64,000 bases of DNA from Rhynchopus euleeides (GCA_963210315.1 OY723254.1:588379-652378), one strand, 5' to 3'; shown: positions 20,153 to 32,518, counted from the stretch's first letter. A program made the numbers and translations. The notes: generated from the letters alone by a model not told the origin.

Positions 20153-21447
20153 TTTATTGACACCCGCGGTGGACAACGCGAAGAAGTTTACACCTACGAC
20201 TTCGGGGGGCATGAAGTTTCTGTTGAGGATTCAGAAACTCGGAAAACATTAAGTGATGATCAACGGCGAACAGGAGGTGTGCCGCACATCTCGGAGCGTT
20301 AGACACTTGCATTCGTTTCAGCGCAGATTCGGGCGGAAACGCATTGTGAAGTGCCGAATCCTAAACAACGGGCGATTGTACGTGTTGCATTGCGGAAATA
20401 CCCCGAGATGATCTTGCCATCTGGACTGAGATAACCGCACGGACGCAACACCGTTGCATCGCGATTTCATTTCGCTTCTCTGTGACAAATGTCTCGCATA
20501 TTCTCTCCACCTTCTTGATGCATTGACTTTTTTCCAGAACTGGCCCCCACCCTGCAGGCTGTGTGCTTGCAGAGCACGGCAGTGTGAGTGATCAGCACTG
20601 CCACCTTCCGCTCGGCAGTGTGCGGCGAAACAAAAGAACGATGAAAATAACGAACGGGGGCAGCTCCAGCCGATGTGAGGGAACAGCGGGTCTCCACCCG
20701 TCTGTTCACACAAGACCGGGTGGTCACTGCGATGGGTGAACGGCAAAGAGGCAAGATTCAGAAAGAGGGGAGGTGATGTATCATGATGCGACAGGGATTG
20801 AGAGAACCACGAGGGGAGCGGTAGAAGAAAGCTGGGTCGAGAGGGTCGACCTCGCATCCACCCGCCACGCAGGCAGTGTCCGAGACCTCGGGAGGTCACG
20901 ACTGTTCACAACAAACGGGGGTCGCGCCAGCCCGGCACTTGCAGCACCTTTAATGCCATCATTCGCGACATGGCGATCACAGGACGAATCACAACAACAG
21001 GACGGGGAAAGGTGTCGCACAACTGACCTCTTGAGAGGGGTATCAGATGCTTGCTGGGGTGGTTAAACATGCGATGATTATAATATTTCTTAATCGTGGG
21101 AAAGCTGCAGCCACCACATGGCACATAAAGTGCCCACCCAAGGAAGTCGAGGAGCTCGAGCTGTTGACCCTGAACCAGAGGGCGACAAGCAGAGTGAATA
21201 CGATGTAAATCAGTGATCTCTGGCGGGCCCCTGGGACCACATTAAACTCTTCTTCCTCCTACGCCTGCTTTGGCGATATGAAGACGGCACCAGCCGACGC
21301 CCGCGACTCTTCGATGAAGAGAGGAGGAGGAGGACACGACCTCGCAACAAAAGGAGGGGAAAAAAGCGAGATCTCGACCCACCCACCCCACCCCCGCCAC
21401 TACATCAGTGAAGCCTCTTACCTACCAAGGGCAGCACGAACCCGACA
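20153..21447. other. Spacer without recognised gene
   Basis: Mixed-composition sequence. Open frames up to 193 codons on the minus strand show no family signature. The last 200 bases are probably the 3' flank of the minus-strand gene that ends at 21448. Confidence 0.5.
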
Positions 21448-23463
21448 TCACAAGACTGACTGCCACACATACCCGGCGCCTATTACCAGGATGAGTGCGC
21501 CAAGCAGGAGGCGCTGCGCGACCCACCTCAACGGGCGGAACAATGCCAGAGGCAGGGTGGAGAGAACCCAGGAGATGGCGGCGCGCCCCCACAGCCACTT
21601 CACACTCGACATGCGCCTTTTCACCGTTGCCTTCATGTCAACGTGCGACTCTGTGTTGAACTCGAAAGTGCGAGCCAGGACGAGCTTTTCCCCAATACCC
21701 TCCACCGTATCGGACCCCACAGGCACTGCTCGGATCCTGCGGACCCCCACAGGGTCCTGGGCCTCTGTCGCACCTGTTGCCGATATACATTGCTGCGCCT
21801 CCTCCCACGACTGCACCACGCACACCGCCGTGAAGGATCCGAGCTGGTGTGCACACCCCGACCCCGTCGGGCTGGTGTAGTTCACAGGCGCAGCAAACAC
21901 ATCCCACTGCCCCACAGAGAACGCAACCGGTGCCTGAGGCCACTCCGCCCGCCACCCGCCGCCACGCAGGGCGATGGATGCCGCACTCGGGAGGGCGCCT
22001 CGAGAGGGGCACCACATGTCGGCAGGCTCGGCGGACAGGTCGATGTGCAGCGAGTGGTACGCCCACCGCAGATCGTCCATTGCGGGCCCCTGGGACATCA
22101 GGATGGATGCCCACAGTAGCACCACGAAGCCATAGATCAAGGGGAGGTTTGGGATTGTGACGTCGAAGTTTTCGATACCCCTCCACTCCAGACATCCCCA
22201 GCTGGCGTGTGCTGCAACTACACACGCAATGCCTCCGAATATCGCTGTGATGATGACAATCATCACCTTGCCAGGGTGGGATTCGGGGTACCCTGTAATG
22301 TGATACCACGCACACAGCCCGATCACACCGCCTGCAACCAACGTCGCGGCGCACCACATCGCAAGGGCGACCTTCCGTTCGTCGGACACCCCCATCCCCA
22401 TTCGCGACTGCTGCGGCACAGACACCCCGACAGGCGGTGGAACATCCGCCCCGCCCCCTCCCTCAAGAGCTGGCGGGGGTGCGGGGTCCTTTTTCGCAGC
22501 CTCATCAACAGACAGCGGCGGTGGGGGCACCGGCTGGGGTGTGCTGAACGAGGACTCGGGTTGTGGCTCACACACAAGGGGCGCAGAGAGGGGGTGCGCC
22601 TGGTGGGTGTGTGCCGGCGTGTCCTGCGGCAAGGGGTGCTGGTAGGCGAGCGTGGTGTTGATATCAGCAGGGTCAAGCCCGTCCCCGCGCACCCACCACA
22701 GGCAGAAGCCCAGTGAGATGGCCGCCAGCAGCAGGTAGGTACACAGGGCACGGCACCACAGCCACGCGCCCTTCAGACGGAGGTCAGCAGCGTAGGCGTC
22801 GGTGTCAGACGTTGACATGGGGTCGATCTGGAACAGCGTGTGTGCCGGCGCAAGCTCCTCGAATATTGTTGCGACATGTTCACTCGGCTCGAATCTGCGC
22901 ATATACCTCTGCTCCGCTGGTTGCAGGTGGAGGCACGAATGAAGCTCGTCCCAGGTGGATCCCATGCAGGCGGCATACACAGGCTGGTCGAAGGTGCACC
23001 GTGCGTCGCTGCTCACCAGAGGGGCCACCACCACGTCTATGATGTGGGCGGTTGTCCCGTTGATGCTCGTCATGTACACCTGCCATGCGTTCCCCCACAG
23101 GATGAACTCATCCCCGTTGATCGTGGTGTTGTGCCCGCACCGCAGTGTGCCGTCGGCGCCCCCGCTGCTGATGAAGGGATGCGGCGTCTTAATCACCTCG
23201 TCGTAGGGATAAAGCCGCACTGTGCACAACGCCACAAAGACTGTGGGCGTCAGGAAGAATAATCTTTTCGCCGCGGCCTTGTCGAGGCGGCTGATGACGT
23301 CTTTGTTACTGGCGAAACCAAAAGTGGCACAGACAGTTGCTATGAGCACCGTGGGAAAGATGATGAATGCGGGGTGGCCAACCCAGAACAGCAGTATACC
23401 CAGACACAAAGAAGCCATGCAGCCTGCCAGGGCGCACGCGTAGGCGTGTCTGGCTGAACTCAT
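21448..23463 (-). CDS. Membrane protein with two related halves
   Basis: 671 residues from the ATG encoding MSSARH; the preceding GTG codon is not needed. The N-terminal half has hydrophobic segments near 10-50, 68-82 and 240-262 around an extracellular-type loop with NTT, NGT and paired cysteines. A proline-rich linker (about 275-350) with APPPALEGGG-like stretches follows. The C-terminal half repeats the plan with hydrophobic segments near 360-380, 390-412, 430-450 and 615-670 and a loop containing NYT. Both loops carry a similar C..(S/T)W(D/E)E...C motif, then a matching run before a Trp-rich segment (LKGAWLWCRA versus SVKWLWGRA), so an internal duplication is likely. It has no assigned family. 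It resembles the neighbouring 814-residue protein only in being a glycosylated multi-pass protein. Confidence 0.75.
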   Translation of the reverse strand: MSSARHAYACALAGCMASLCLGILLFWVGHPAFIIFPTVLIATVCATFGFASNKDVISRLDKAAAKRLFFLTPTVFVALCTVRLYPYDEVIKTPHPFISSGGADGTLRCGHNTTINGDEFILWGNAWQVYMTSINGTTAHIIDVVVAPLVSSDARCTFDQPVYAACMGSTWDELHSCLHLQPAEQRYMRRFEPSEHVATIFEELAPAHTLFQIDPMSTSDTDAYAADLRLKGAWLWCRALCTYLLLAAISLGFCLWWVRGDGLDPADINTTLAYQHPLPQDTPAHTHQAHPLSAPLVCEPQPESSFSTPQPVPPPPLSVDEAAKKDPAPPPALEGGGGADVPPPVGVSVPQQSRMGMGVSDERKVALAMWCAATLVAGGVIGLCAWYHITGYPESHPGKVMIVIITAIFGGIACVVAAHASWGCLEWRGIENFDVTIPNLPLIYGFVVLLWASILMSQGPAMDDLRWAYHSLHIDLSAEPADMWCPSRGALPSAASIALRGGGWRAEWPQAPVAFSVGQWDVFAAPVNYTSPTGSGCAHQLGSFTAVCVVQSWEEAQQCISATGATEAQDPVGVRRIRAVPVGSDTVEGIGEKLVLARTFEFNTESHVDMKATVKRRMSSVKWLWGRAAISWVLSTLPLALFRPLRWVAQRLLLGALILVIGAGYVWQSVL

Positions 23464-24550
23464 CACACCCCCTCTTCACCTGTGTGCCTCGGAAGGGCTG
23501 CAAGTGGATCACCCCTAGCGGTGTGGTGTGGGTGTCGGCGCTCACATGTGCCTGATGCCTGATCAACGCAGTCGGGATGGGAGGGCACACAAATCCAAGC
23601 CTCGCCTCGGCATACTGAGGGGATGGGTGGGGTGGGGTGGGAGGTGTGCCTTGCTGCGTGATGATTCGAGTGCCGACAATCACAAGGGCGTAAGCCGAGA
23701 CAATCACGACAAACCGGCCTGCCCAGCAGCGTTGATGTGATTTTAACCATTGCCCCGCTCAGCCAGCGTATGTGTGCCACACACTTTGCAGCTTCGCACC
23801 GCACAGAGGGTGTGGTTGTCCGAAGAAAAGACGATGACCCCCCCCCCCTACACCTTGCCACAGAGAGGTGTGTGTGTTGAAGGCTGTTGCCGTGGCGTGC
23901 CCAGCACATCCACCACGCGAGAGATGGGTCGGCCAACGATCCCTGACGCAGAAATATTCACGGAAGTTCTGAGCATGCAGCAACGAGTGCAGGAAACGGA
24001 GACATAACAAATATGATGCATACAGGCGAGCTGCAGGCCCTTTCGAACCGGCACCGCTCCGCCAGGAATCTGTTGGGGCGTTTTCAACACCCCCCCCCCT
24101 CCCTCACGAAAGGCAAGCCCTTCAGCTGAAACCCAGTTGCGGCCCCCCCCCCCCCCCCGCCCCCCTCCACCCCTCCGAGTTTGGACTAGCGGGGTCGGCA
24201 TTCCGAACAGAATTTTCTGCCCACAAAAAAGCCCCGCTGCGCAACAAAAAAATCTGACAATGCCGCCCTCCACCCCTCCCCCCTCCCCCCCCCCCCCTCC
24301 TCCGCCTTTGCACACGGGTTTACACAGGAGAGGGAAGGTAAACCCGACGTCTCCTTTCCAACACATCAGAGAGGTCCTCCCCAGAGAGAGCTGAGCAGAT
24401 CTGCCGCACGCACGCTTTTATATTTGACAAAAAAAGCCCGCACAGCAATAACCGCCTTCTCTTCCTGGGAAGAAGGAAAGGGGTGTGGCGGGTCTGCCGC
24501 AACAGCCCCTGTCCTCACCCCCTCCCCCCCTCCCCCCCACCCCGCCCCCG
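23464..24550. other. Spacer with G/C homopolymers
   Basis: Contains C-runs at 24089-24100, 24143-24158 and 24284-24297 and T/C-rich tracts. No gene is seen. It includes the 5' flank of the gene starting at 23463 and the 3' flank of the one ending at 24551. Confidence 0.55.
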
Positions 24551-24778
24551 CTACTGGTCGTAGAATATCGCGCGGTGCTCGCGCCGCCCCGGCCGTCGCG
24601 GGGGCACCTCCTCCTGGCTCAGGCGTGTCGCTGCGTCCTGCATCCACTGCGGCACCTCGGCCTCCAATTTGCTCTCCTCAGGCATGCGCGCCTCTTGGCT
24701 GTCCCTCCAGGACATGCACCACCAGAAGATCATCGCCACCACGGTCGTCACGACGAATGCCTTCACATCATCCTCCAT
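24551..24778 (-). CDS. Small single-span membrane protein (75 aa)
   Basis: A short protein MEDDVKAFVVTTVVAMIFWW..., with one hydrophobic span at about 7-23 followed by a charged cytosolic tail (QEARMPEESKLEAE, PPRRPGRREHR). The ATG follows a minus-strand pyrimidine tract ending CCCCTCCCCAG 20 bases upstream, a good splice-acceptor context. Upstream of that lies the leader-like module shared with 59553-59626. The layout (short luminal N-terminus, one span, Arg-rich tail) recalls small organelle membrane subunits, but no family is recognised. It could be the last exon of a larger gene. Confidence 0.55.
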   Translation of the reverse strand: MEDDVKAFVVTTVVAMIFWWCMSWRDSQEARMPEESKLEAEVPQWMQDAATRLSQEEVPPRRPGRREHRAIFYDQ

Positions 24779-24890
24779 GATGCCGAGTGATGCCTGCTGG
24801 GGAGGGGAGAAGGGGTACTGAAATAAAGGTAGGGAAATCACACAAGAATGATCCCCCCCTTCACCCGTTATGCAGATTGTGGCAGTGCAG
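24779..24890 (-). promoter_or_regulatory. Shared leader module ending in splice-acceptor-like tract
   Basis: On the minus strand: TGCATAACGGGTGAAGG, then TTTATTTCAGTACCCC, then a pyrimidine tract and CAG before the 75-aa gene. The same order of motifs occurs at 59553-59626 upstream of the ubiquitin-like gene and at 14738-14820. Candidate trans- or cis-splice acceptor region. Confidence 0.4.
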
Positions 24891-26932
24891 GGGAGGGGGG
24901 GGGGGGTGGGGTAGTGAGGGTGTTGGGCCCAAGACACACTCCTCTAGTGGCAACACCTGGCGTGTGGGAAAGGGAGGTTTCCCTAAGAAACAGGGCAGGG
25001 CAGGGAGAGGGGAGGGGGGAGATTTTTTATCGTCGGCAGCAAATGGAAAATCAAGTCACCCAGCACACCTTCTTGCAATGTGGGTCCTTTTTGTAGTCAC
25101 CACGCCAGATATGCTGTACAAAAGGGAGGGCAGGGGGAGAGTGTGAGGGTGAGGGGGGAGGGGGGTGGGCGTTGTGGAGGTTCTGGCTGCGGGACACGGT
25201 GGATACCCCCAACCCGACATAGTGTGCTCAGACCGCCTCGCCTCTCCGACCCACTCTCACGGGAGGGGTGGAGGGGGGGATGCTGCAACACACCTCTCCT
25301 GTTTGGCCCGCCTGGCGCATCACCCCCTCCCCTCCTCGTCCGCAACACACAACACACACACACATGCCTTGCCCCACTCCACCCCTCCGCCCTCCCGGGA
25401 GAAACAAAGGTTTTTTTTTGGTTATCGTATCGTTTACGGGTTCCTCTTTTTTTTCTTCGGGATATTTTATCATCTCCCCCCCCCCACCCCCTCCGCCCCC
25501 CCCCCCCCACCCAACCCCCTGCTCTTTTCTGCAGAAGCTGCACCCCCCCCCCTCCGCCAAAAGCCCGTTCCCCACGGTGCCTTGCGCCCTTCCGCCCCTC
25601 CCCCGTCCACCCCCCACAGGGTAAGCCACAAGCCATCACCCAGTGTGGTAATGTGTAAGGTCAGACCACCCTTCCCGCCTGGTTATTGCCGCCGATGTAT
25701 TTTTTTTGGCCTGTGCTCTACAGCTGCGCGTGAGAGAAGAATGCGCGAAGCGGGGTGGGGGGAGTGGGTGGGGGCGGCGGCGGCGGCGGCGCATAGGATT
25801 TGAGGAGGAGGGAGGGGGGTTTGATCGTCGAGAGTGAATGGAAAAGTAAATCTCCCAGCACCTTCGCAGGAGGGGGGGGGGGGGGGTGTGGTTTGCCTCG
25901 GTGTTGCGTGAGGTGGGGGAGTGGGGGGGGGTCTGCCCTGCCCTCCCGCACACAATACGGCTCCTCTCTTCGCAAACGGCTTCCAACAGATAGCGGGACA
26001 TGGCTCTCGTGATGTGGACTTCAGGAGTGGGACACATCACGCTGCCAGTTCGAACGAACCCAAAAGGGAACACGAGAGAAGGAGGAGGGAGAGATAGATA
26101 GAGATAACTTTGCGCCTGCAAATCAGTAAGGGGAGAGAAGAACCAGTGGGTGTTTATCGATCGCGAGAAAACCCTTGTTAGCACAACTCCAAAAAAAAAC
26201 GTTTGTGTGTGGTGAGCGGAACGCTGTCCTTCCAGAGGGTGGATGTGGTTGATCCAGAAATAGGTGAGGCATAGGGAGCGCCGGCCACCCCCTTTTCCCT
26301 CTTTATGCAGGGCGGTGTCCGAGAGATGTCGCGATGTGCCGAACAATAATAGAATCTCTTGGTTGATGGCTGCGGCGGAGGACGCATCGGAAAAAATATC
26401 CACCATTTTCTTTTCTCTCCACCCGCACCCCCACCCCGCCTCTGTTCTCTTGCTGTCAACAGCTGACATCCGCCTTTTCCCCTCCGTTTGAAGAGGGGAA
26501 ATAAAGACATCGCTGGGCGGGGTGGGTGGGTGGGTTTTTTTCGGGCAAGCACAGCGCGCCAGAGGGGAGGGCGGTGAGGCTTCGGGGGCAGACAACAACA
26601 CCACGCCACATCTCACCACATGTGAAACCCCTTTCTTTTGTAGGGAGTGCAGACCATACCGAGCCCCCTGCTCTTGATGCGATCCCCACTTTTGCCCCAC
26701 ACAGCACACACACGAAAACAACAAACAATCCGAAGGGGGTTTCTTGGGGGGGGGGAGGGTGGGACGGGGAGGGCACACAACCCCACCCCCCACCGCTCAC
26801 GCCCCCCAACACTCCAAAGCCCCCTCCCTCCCACCCGGGGCGGATCAAGTTGGACCAGCCCAACCCAACCCTCCTATCCGCCCCCACTCCACTGCACACA
26901 ACCGACCCACGGAAGCGGCAGAGGGGTTAGGG
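24891..26932. other. 2-kb low-complexity spacer
   Basis: Many runs of G, C and T of 8-14 bases are present. Long frames on both strands encode only proline-, glycine- or arginine-rich sequence and are composition artefacts. The region contains the 3' flank of the p24 gene and a short TTAGGGTTAG string at 26926-26935 that overlaps its stop codon. Confidence 0.6.
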
Positions 26933-28209
26933 TTAGACACCACGGGACCGGACACTGCTGGCACCGAACAGGGAGTAGTAGTACCAGACCTGGCCGCCGC
27001 CCATTGCCATCAGCATCACGGTGGCAAAGAGTGACCAGAACACGACACGCTCGTACGTCGTCTCAGCAGTCTCGCGGTGGAGACGCTCCCGAGCACGGAG
27101 CATGATCTGCTCTTCCTTGATGTTGTGCAGCGACTCCGAAAGCCTGAGGGGATGTAGGTGGTGGTGGTATGGTGGTGGTATGGTCCTTTGGCAAGGGGTG
27201 GCGTGGTTTTTTTTTTAAATAAAGTTGGGCTGTAGGCTTGGCGGGTGATGCACCATGCCACATCCATGCCAGGCTGACCGGCATACCTGATGATGGTCTG
27301 CTGGATAGGCTCCATCGGCTTGAGGGGGCCCACACCGCGGTTGGTGGGGTCGTGGCTCTTGATGTTGAGCGCCACGCTCTTCATCATGATGGCCCCGTTT
27401 TTCACGCAGACGCGGTACACAGCGTCGGCGCTCTTGGTGACAAACAGGAGGCGCTGCTCGCCACGCACCTGCTGCAGCGTCGAGTCGTAAACCACCATCC
27501 CCTTGTCGTTCTGGTCCGGCTCCACATCCTGCAGGAAGCTTGCCTTGTCGTGCGGCCCGCTGACCAGAAGGTTCACGTCGTGCCCGCCATCGATAACCTG
27601 TGGAGAGGTGGGGATAATTTCAGAGAAGGTGAAACCACACCGACCGGTGGGGATGTGGCATCATTCCGACGTGTCTTCTTGAAGGTGGGGCCGGGAAAAA
27701 TCGTTTCTCCACCACAGCTCGCCAGCACCCATCACCGCACCTGCCAGCGACACTGAAACTGATAAAAAGAGATCTGCGGCTGCACCGCCGCAGGGTGGCA
27801 ATGCCATACCGACACGTGGACGAAGATCTTCGATTCTCTGTCGGAGATCTGCTCGAAGAAACACCGGTTCTCGCCAAGCTGTATAGGGGGCGTGGTGGAT
27901 GGGTGTTGCAACGCGATACAAAAATGTGCATGACCAGCTTTGTTGACCCCCCAGGGCACTGGAGGGGCCTGCGGGCTACCACTCGACCCGCCCCACTCTA
28001 TCTCTGCTTCAGTGCAGGCAGGCAAAGGGGTACGGGGGAACAACACCCACACCGCCCACACAGGCATACTGATCAGAAGCAGTTCTTCACAGGAGGGGTG
28101 GGGGGTTCAACCATACCTCGAGGGTGAAAGTCAGGGCGCCGTCAGTCCCTCCACTCACAAGGCTCGCACAGAGCAGGAGTACCAGCGCGGTCAACGCGTA
28201 AGAGCGCAT
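26933..28209 (-). CDS. p24/TMED family cargo receptor, four exons
   Basis: Exons on the minus strand are 28209-28117, 27878-27810, 27597-27287 and 27143-26933; they sum to 684 bases, giving 227 residues. All introns are GTATG...AG. The protein has a signal peptide (LTALVLLLCASLVSG), then a GOLD domain with the conserved cysteine pair (NRCFFEQ and YRVCVKN), a coiled-coil stalk (LSESLHNIKEEQIMLRARERLHRE), one transmembrane segment (VVFWSLFATVMLMAMGG) and a short tail. p24 proteins cycle between ER and Golgi in COPI/COPII vesicles and help select cargo such as GPI-anchored proteins. The tail ends SVRSRGV and lacks the usual dilysine signal, so COPI binding may differ or depend on a partner subunit. 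Confidence 0.95.
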
Positions 28210-30941
28210 AGTTCCCATGACCGCCCCTGCCCCTGCGAAATGAGGGGGTGTCGTGTGGTGGCTTGCATGTCGTGACGAGAGACCCCTCAAAAGTGGTAAC
28301 TTCAACACCGCCGACTACTGTTTATTTTATTATAATTCGTTTGATGCGTTGACGCTTCCACACACACTGTTTTGGCCCCCCTCATCCCCTGCTTATTCCA
28401 ACCAAACCGCCGAACTTCGGCAACAAAACTCAGAGACGGTGGGGGGGGGGGGGGATTGATATGAGGGGCGAGGCGGCGAGGGGCAATGCATCTTCGTTCG
28501 ACGGTTTGTTTCCCGGTTGCACATTTGTTCATCTTTCTTCAAACGACTCAACACCCCCCCCCCCCCCCGACACCCCCACACACCCCCCTACATCCCCTTC
28601 TGCACGTGATCACCACCAACCCACCTCAGCGCCCTCAGCTGAAGGGGTGTGTGTGGCAGCATTCCCGCGCGGAGGCCTCAAAATGCGCCCCAAAAGGGCA
28701 GCCTTCTCTGATTCTTTTTGGCGCTGCAACCAAGGCGGAACTTTTTCCAGTATCCACCCCAAACCAGGCTGTGTGTGTGTGTGTCTGCGTGTGGGCGCTT
28801 CAGATTACCCCCAGCCCAGCCCAGCCCACCCCACCCTACTCCACACACCCACCACCACCTTCACTCCTCCCCTCCCCCCTGCTGAGCCCACAGGTTGAAC
28901 GATTTGAACAATTTTTTTTGGCCAACACTCCAAAGCACCCCCTACTCAGATGGGGGACAGGGGGAGGAGAGGCGTCTGCCTTGTTGGAATGCAAAATACC
29001 CCATCCCCTCCCCCGCCAGCAGCCCGGGACTCAAGGCAGCTCCCTATCTTGCAGCAAGGGGTGGTTAAGAGAAGGGAGGGGGGGGGGGTCAAGGGTGGTT
29101 AAAAAAAGGAGGGAGGGGGGAGAGCCAGAATGAACGGATGTGAGGGTGGTAGGGGATGTCGTAGACGAGGGCCACAGCACAGTAGCACAGCAGCACAAAT
29201 AGGGGGCCTTCGCTCAAGAAATACGGGACAGTTGAGTCACCTCTCAAAAGAGGAAGCAGACTGACACAGTTTTGACAGAGCGAAGGCCTCAAAAAGAGAC
29301 AAAAGGGCACAGCAGATGTGGGGGGGGGGGGGGGGGTGGGCGCGGTGGGTCCGGGTTGTCGGTGGTGCCAGTCCTTCCCCCTCCCTTCCCCTCGCCCCAA
29401 AACAATAGAAACGAATTCGGTTTGGATAGAGTTGCGAAGCAAGGCTATGGTGGAGGAGGAGAAGGGGGGGTGGGAGGGAGGTAGGAGAAGAGAGAGAGGG
29501 GGGGGTGGGGGTCATTTGGGCAATGTAGCAGGGGGGGGAAAAAAAGACAGCGAAGCCAACAATGCGTTTATTTTTTTTCAATGTTTGGAAGAAAAATCTT
29601 AAAAAAGAAGAAGAGGCCACACGTGAGAGAGAAGGAGAAGGAGGAGGAGGGTGTGGGGTGTCGATGACCTGTTGGCCGAGGCGCAAACAAAGCTCTCGGG
29701 ATATCCCAGCCACAAAACACACCCGCGACGGCGCTGCTGTGCCGTTGTAGTCTATCGGCACAGCACACCCGAGAGGGCGGGGGAGGGCAGGGTCAGGGGA
29801 CATGTGGTGGTGGGTGGGGGCGGAGGGGAGCACAGGGGAGCGTGACGTAGAGAGAGGGAAGGCACAGAAGCTGGGCCTCCCCATTCACTCCTTCACACGG
29901 GTGATGGTCGCAAGCAACGTCGGATTAGCGGGCCTGGGCATCGAGCAGAAGCCCGCAGTAAAGACATGCGCGAGACACCAGACACGCTGTACGGATGTGG
30001 GGATAGGGTGGGGGGGGGGGGGTGAGGACGCAAATCCATCCACCCCTGTATTAAGACCCCACCCCACAAACCGGTTTCCCCCCGGGGAGGGATTGGGGGG
30101 TGTAAAAAAATCCCAGCACATAAAAGAAGGGCGGGTCTCAGTGACCGCACCACCAAGCCACGGGGGGGGGGGGGTTTGAAAGGCGGGGAGATAGTGGGGG
30201 TGGGGGGGGGGGGGGGGGGAAGGCCCCGTTTCGCTCTCCTGGGAGGGCGGGGGGGGGGGTCTTCGCACTCAGTGAGTCAGTGTTTGTTTTCCGCAAAAAA
30301 TTTGGCGGGTTTGGAAATGCCAACCAAAAAAGAAATGCACCGTTTTTCGGCACCATCGCGACGACCCCCCCCCCCCCTCCGCCTCCCTGGTGGAACAGCA
30401 ACAACAATACGCAGCCATTTCTGCTTTTATGTCGGAATCAACCTGCCCCAGAGGTGCTGTAAAGAACAGCTCCGGGCCGATTTCTTTCCCCGCCCCTTCG
30501 CGGATTCGGCACGTCTTTTTTTTTGGTGCCCTACCTTCCCACACGCAGGCAACCCCTCCCCCGGCAGGCGGTGGGGATGTGCTCTGCGGAGTGGGGGCGA
30601 GGATGTGAGTGGGATCTGATGCTGCACCCCATCCCACCCACTCAGCCACACCGAATACACACCGGAGGGGAAGGGGGTGGGGACAGCACAGAGATTACCA
30701 GAAAGCCAGAACGGAGAGCACAGAGCACAAATTCTGGAACAGCAAGGCGACGGTTAGATACATACACCCACCCACCCACGCAGTGACGTAGGGGTGGGCG
30801 GGGAGTGGGCACAGATCCGCGCAGGGTTACCCACTTAAGTGCCACTAGCACTACCCACCCACGCACATACACACGCCCCTAAGCAGGCTCCCTAATCAGC
30901 GAGTGCCTCGGAAAAAAAGATAAATGGGCCAGCACCGTGCG
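28210..30941. other. 2.7-kb low-complexity spacer
   Basis: G/C homopolymers dominate (G-runs at 28440-28454, 29319-29336 and 30201-30219; C-run at 28554-28568). Short A/T-rich islands lie at 28320-28345 and 29565-29610. No supported gene. The 5' flank of the p24 gene is at 28210-28300. Confidence 0.6.
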
Positions 30942-31568
30942 GTGTTACTGGGGGGGGGCAATTAATCGTGCATAGTCGAATAATCGTGCATAGTCAAATA
31001 ATAGTGCCTTTTTGAAACGGGCATTTATAAAGTTTTTTCCGCTGAATAATCGTGGGGTGCACGATTATTCACTTTTGGCTATTTTCGGTCAGTTGTGGAA
31101 GAAAAATGAGCAATTTTCCCCGCAGAAATTTCAAAAAACTCGTTCTTTTGAATGTTGGGAGCCCGTGCGGATCGTGGTGGGGTCATTTCGACCATGGGGT
31201 GTCTGTCTTCACCCGTGACTGGTCGTCACCATTTTGGCTCATATTCGTCCACATGTCCGGCCTTGTGCCCCCAGTTTCAACACGAAAATGAGCCCAGACG
31301 GTGACTGCCAGTAAGGGGTGAAGACAGACACCCCATGGCCAAAATGACCCCACTACGATCCGCACAGATTCCAAATATGCAAACGGACGAGGTTTTTGCG
31401 ATGTTTGTCCCCAGAACTGACCAGAAAACTTGCAAAAGTGAATAATCGTGCACCCCACGATTATTCCCCCCCGTCAACTTTTTGACTTTTTTTGGGCCCC
31501 TCAATTATACCCGCCCGTTCGCCAATTAATAGTGGAGTGCACGATTATTTGCCCCCCCCCAGTAACAC
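30942..31568. mobile_element. 627-bp inverted-repeat element
   Basis: Ends are GTGTTACTGGGGGGGGG and its complement CCCCCCCCCAGTAACAC. Subterminal inverted copies of AATAATCGTGGGGTGCACGA follow (31044-31068 and 31439-31466). The core carries two inverted copies of the dispersed GTGCGGATCGTGGTGGGGTC repeat at about 31168 and 31350. It is non-coding. Target duplication is not clear. Confidence 0.8.
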
Positions 31569-31655
31569 GGAATCAAGGCAAGTCGACCCCCTGGGGACGG
31601 CCTTGATTCTGTGTCAGGGCCCTGATATTCCCCGATTACCGGCAACCCCCCCCCC
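31569..31655. repeat. Short inverted repeat GAATCAAGGC / GGCCTTGATTC
   Basis: GAATCAAGGC at about 31570-31579 and GGCCTTGATTC at about 31600-31610 are complementary across a short loop, directly between two larger elements. Confidence 0.6.
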
Positions 31656-32518
31656 CCTAGGCATACAGTGCATCCGAATCGGTTATCGGGCATTATCGGA
31701 TTTTTGGGGAAAATCCCAAATTATCGGATCCGAATCGGACATTATCGGGCATTATCGGACATTATCGGACGATTATCGGATGATTATCGGACATTATCGG
31801 TCATTATCGGACATCCGATAATCATCCGATAATCAGTGTTCGTGTGCGTTGTGGGCACCAGAACACACTCTTTTCCCCTTTTGTCGTCATTTCTGCCTCA
31901 CGAGAAACCCCCCAGACCCCACCAGGCCTGGGCGGGGAACGAGCCCTTTTTCCAGGTTTTTTGGGTCGGGGAACCAGATTTTTTCTAAGAATTTTTACAA
32001 GGGATTTTTTGCTCGCCCCCCCCACAGTTTCCAGGCGCGTGCCCGTCAGGCGGGACTTTTTCTCTGATTTCTCTCCGCGTCATCATGTGGCTGGACATGC
32101 CAGCAGCTGGAGGACAGTTACAAAGCTGCCACTCCCCGACGCCACCCACGTGCTGGCCCCTTCAGGTCTGAAAGCCCAAAAGCTCCCGGGGATTTTTGCA
32201 GTGGTGCGCACCATATTCAGCGCAGCAGGGTGATCTCTCCGATTTTCCAAAACTGCTGGTTTACTGGTTTGGGGAACGGTCGCCGGCAGACCGTTGAAAT
32301 GCCCGTGTTAGCAAGGCACACTCACGTTTCAGGTAGCGTGTCGCGTGTCACGCATGTCGCGAACGCGGCAAGTGTACCTCCCAGGTGGGGAAGCCCGACC
32401 TCCTGTCCGATGTCAGTCAGGCTTCGAAGAAGCGCTTCATGGATGCGGCGCTGACCTCCTACGCTGCACTGTACCCGGGGAAGTGAGATAGATGGACGGG
32501 CACACGCTACATCGGGGG

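Noticed and set aside
25636-26793. 385-codon minus-strand frame
   Set aside because: Pro/Arg/Ser-rich translation of pyrimidine tracts, interrupted by homopolymers, with no motif or splice structure.
26926-26935. Interstitial telomere repeat (TTAGGGTTAG)
   Set aside because: Fewer than two units, and the bases overlap the p24 stop codon. The CCCTAACCCT at 33851-33860 is equally short. Chance in GC-rich DNA is sufficient.
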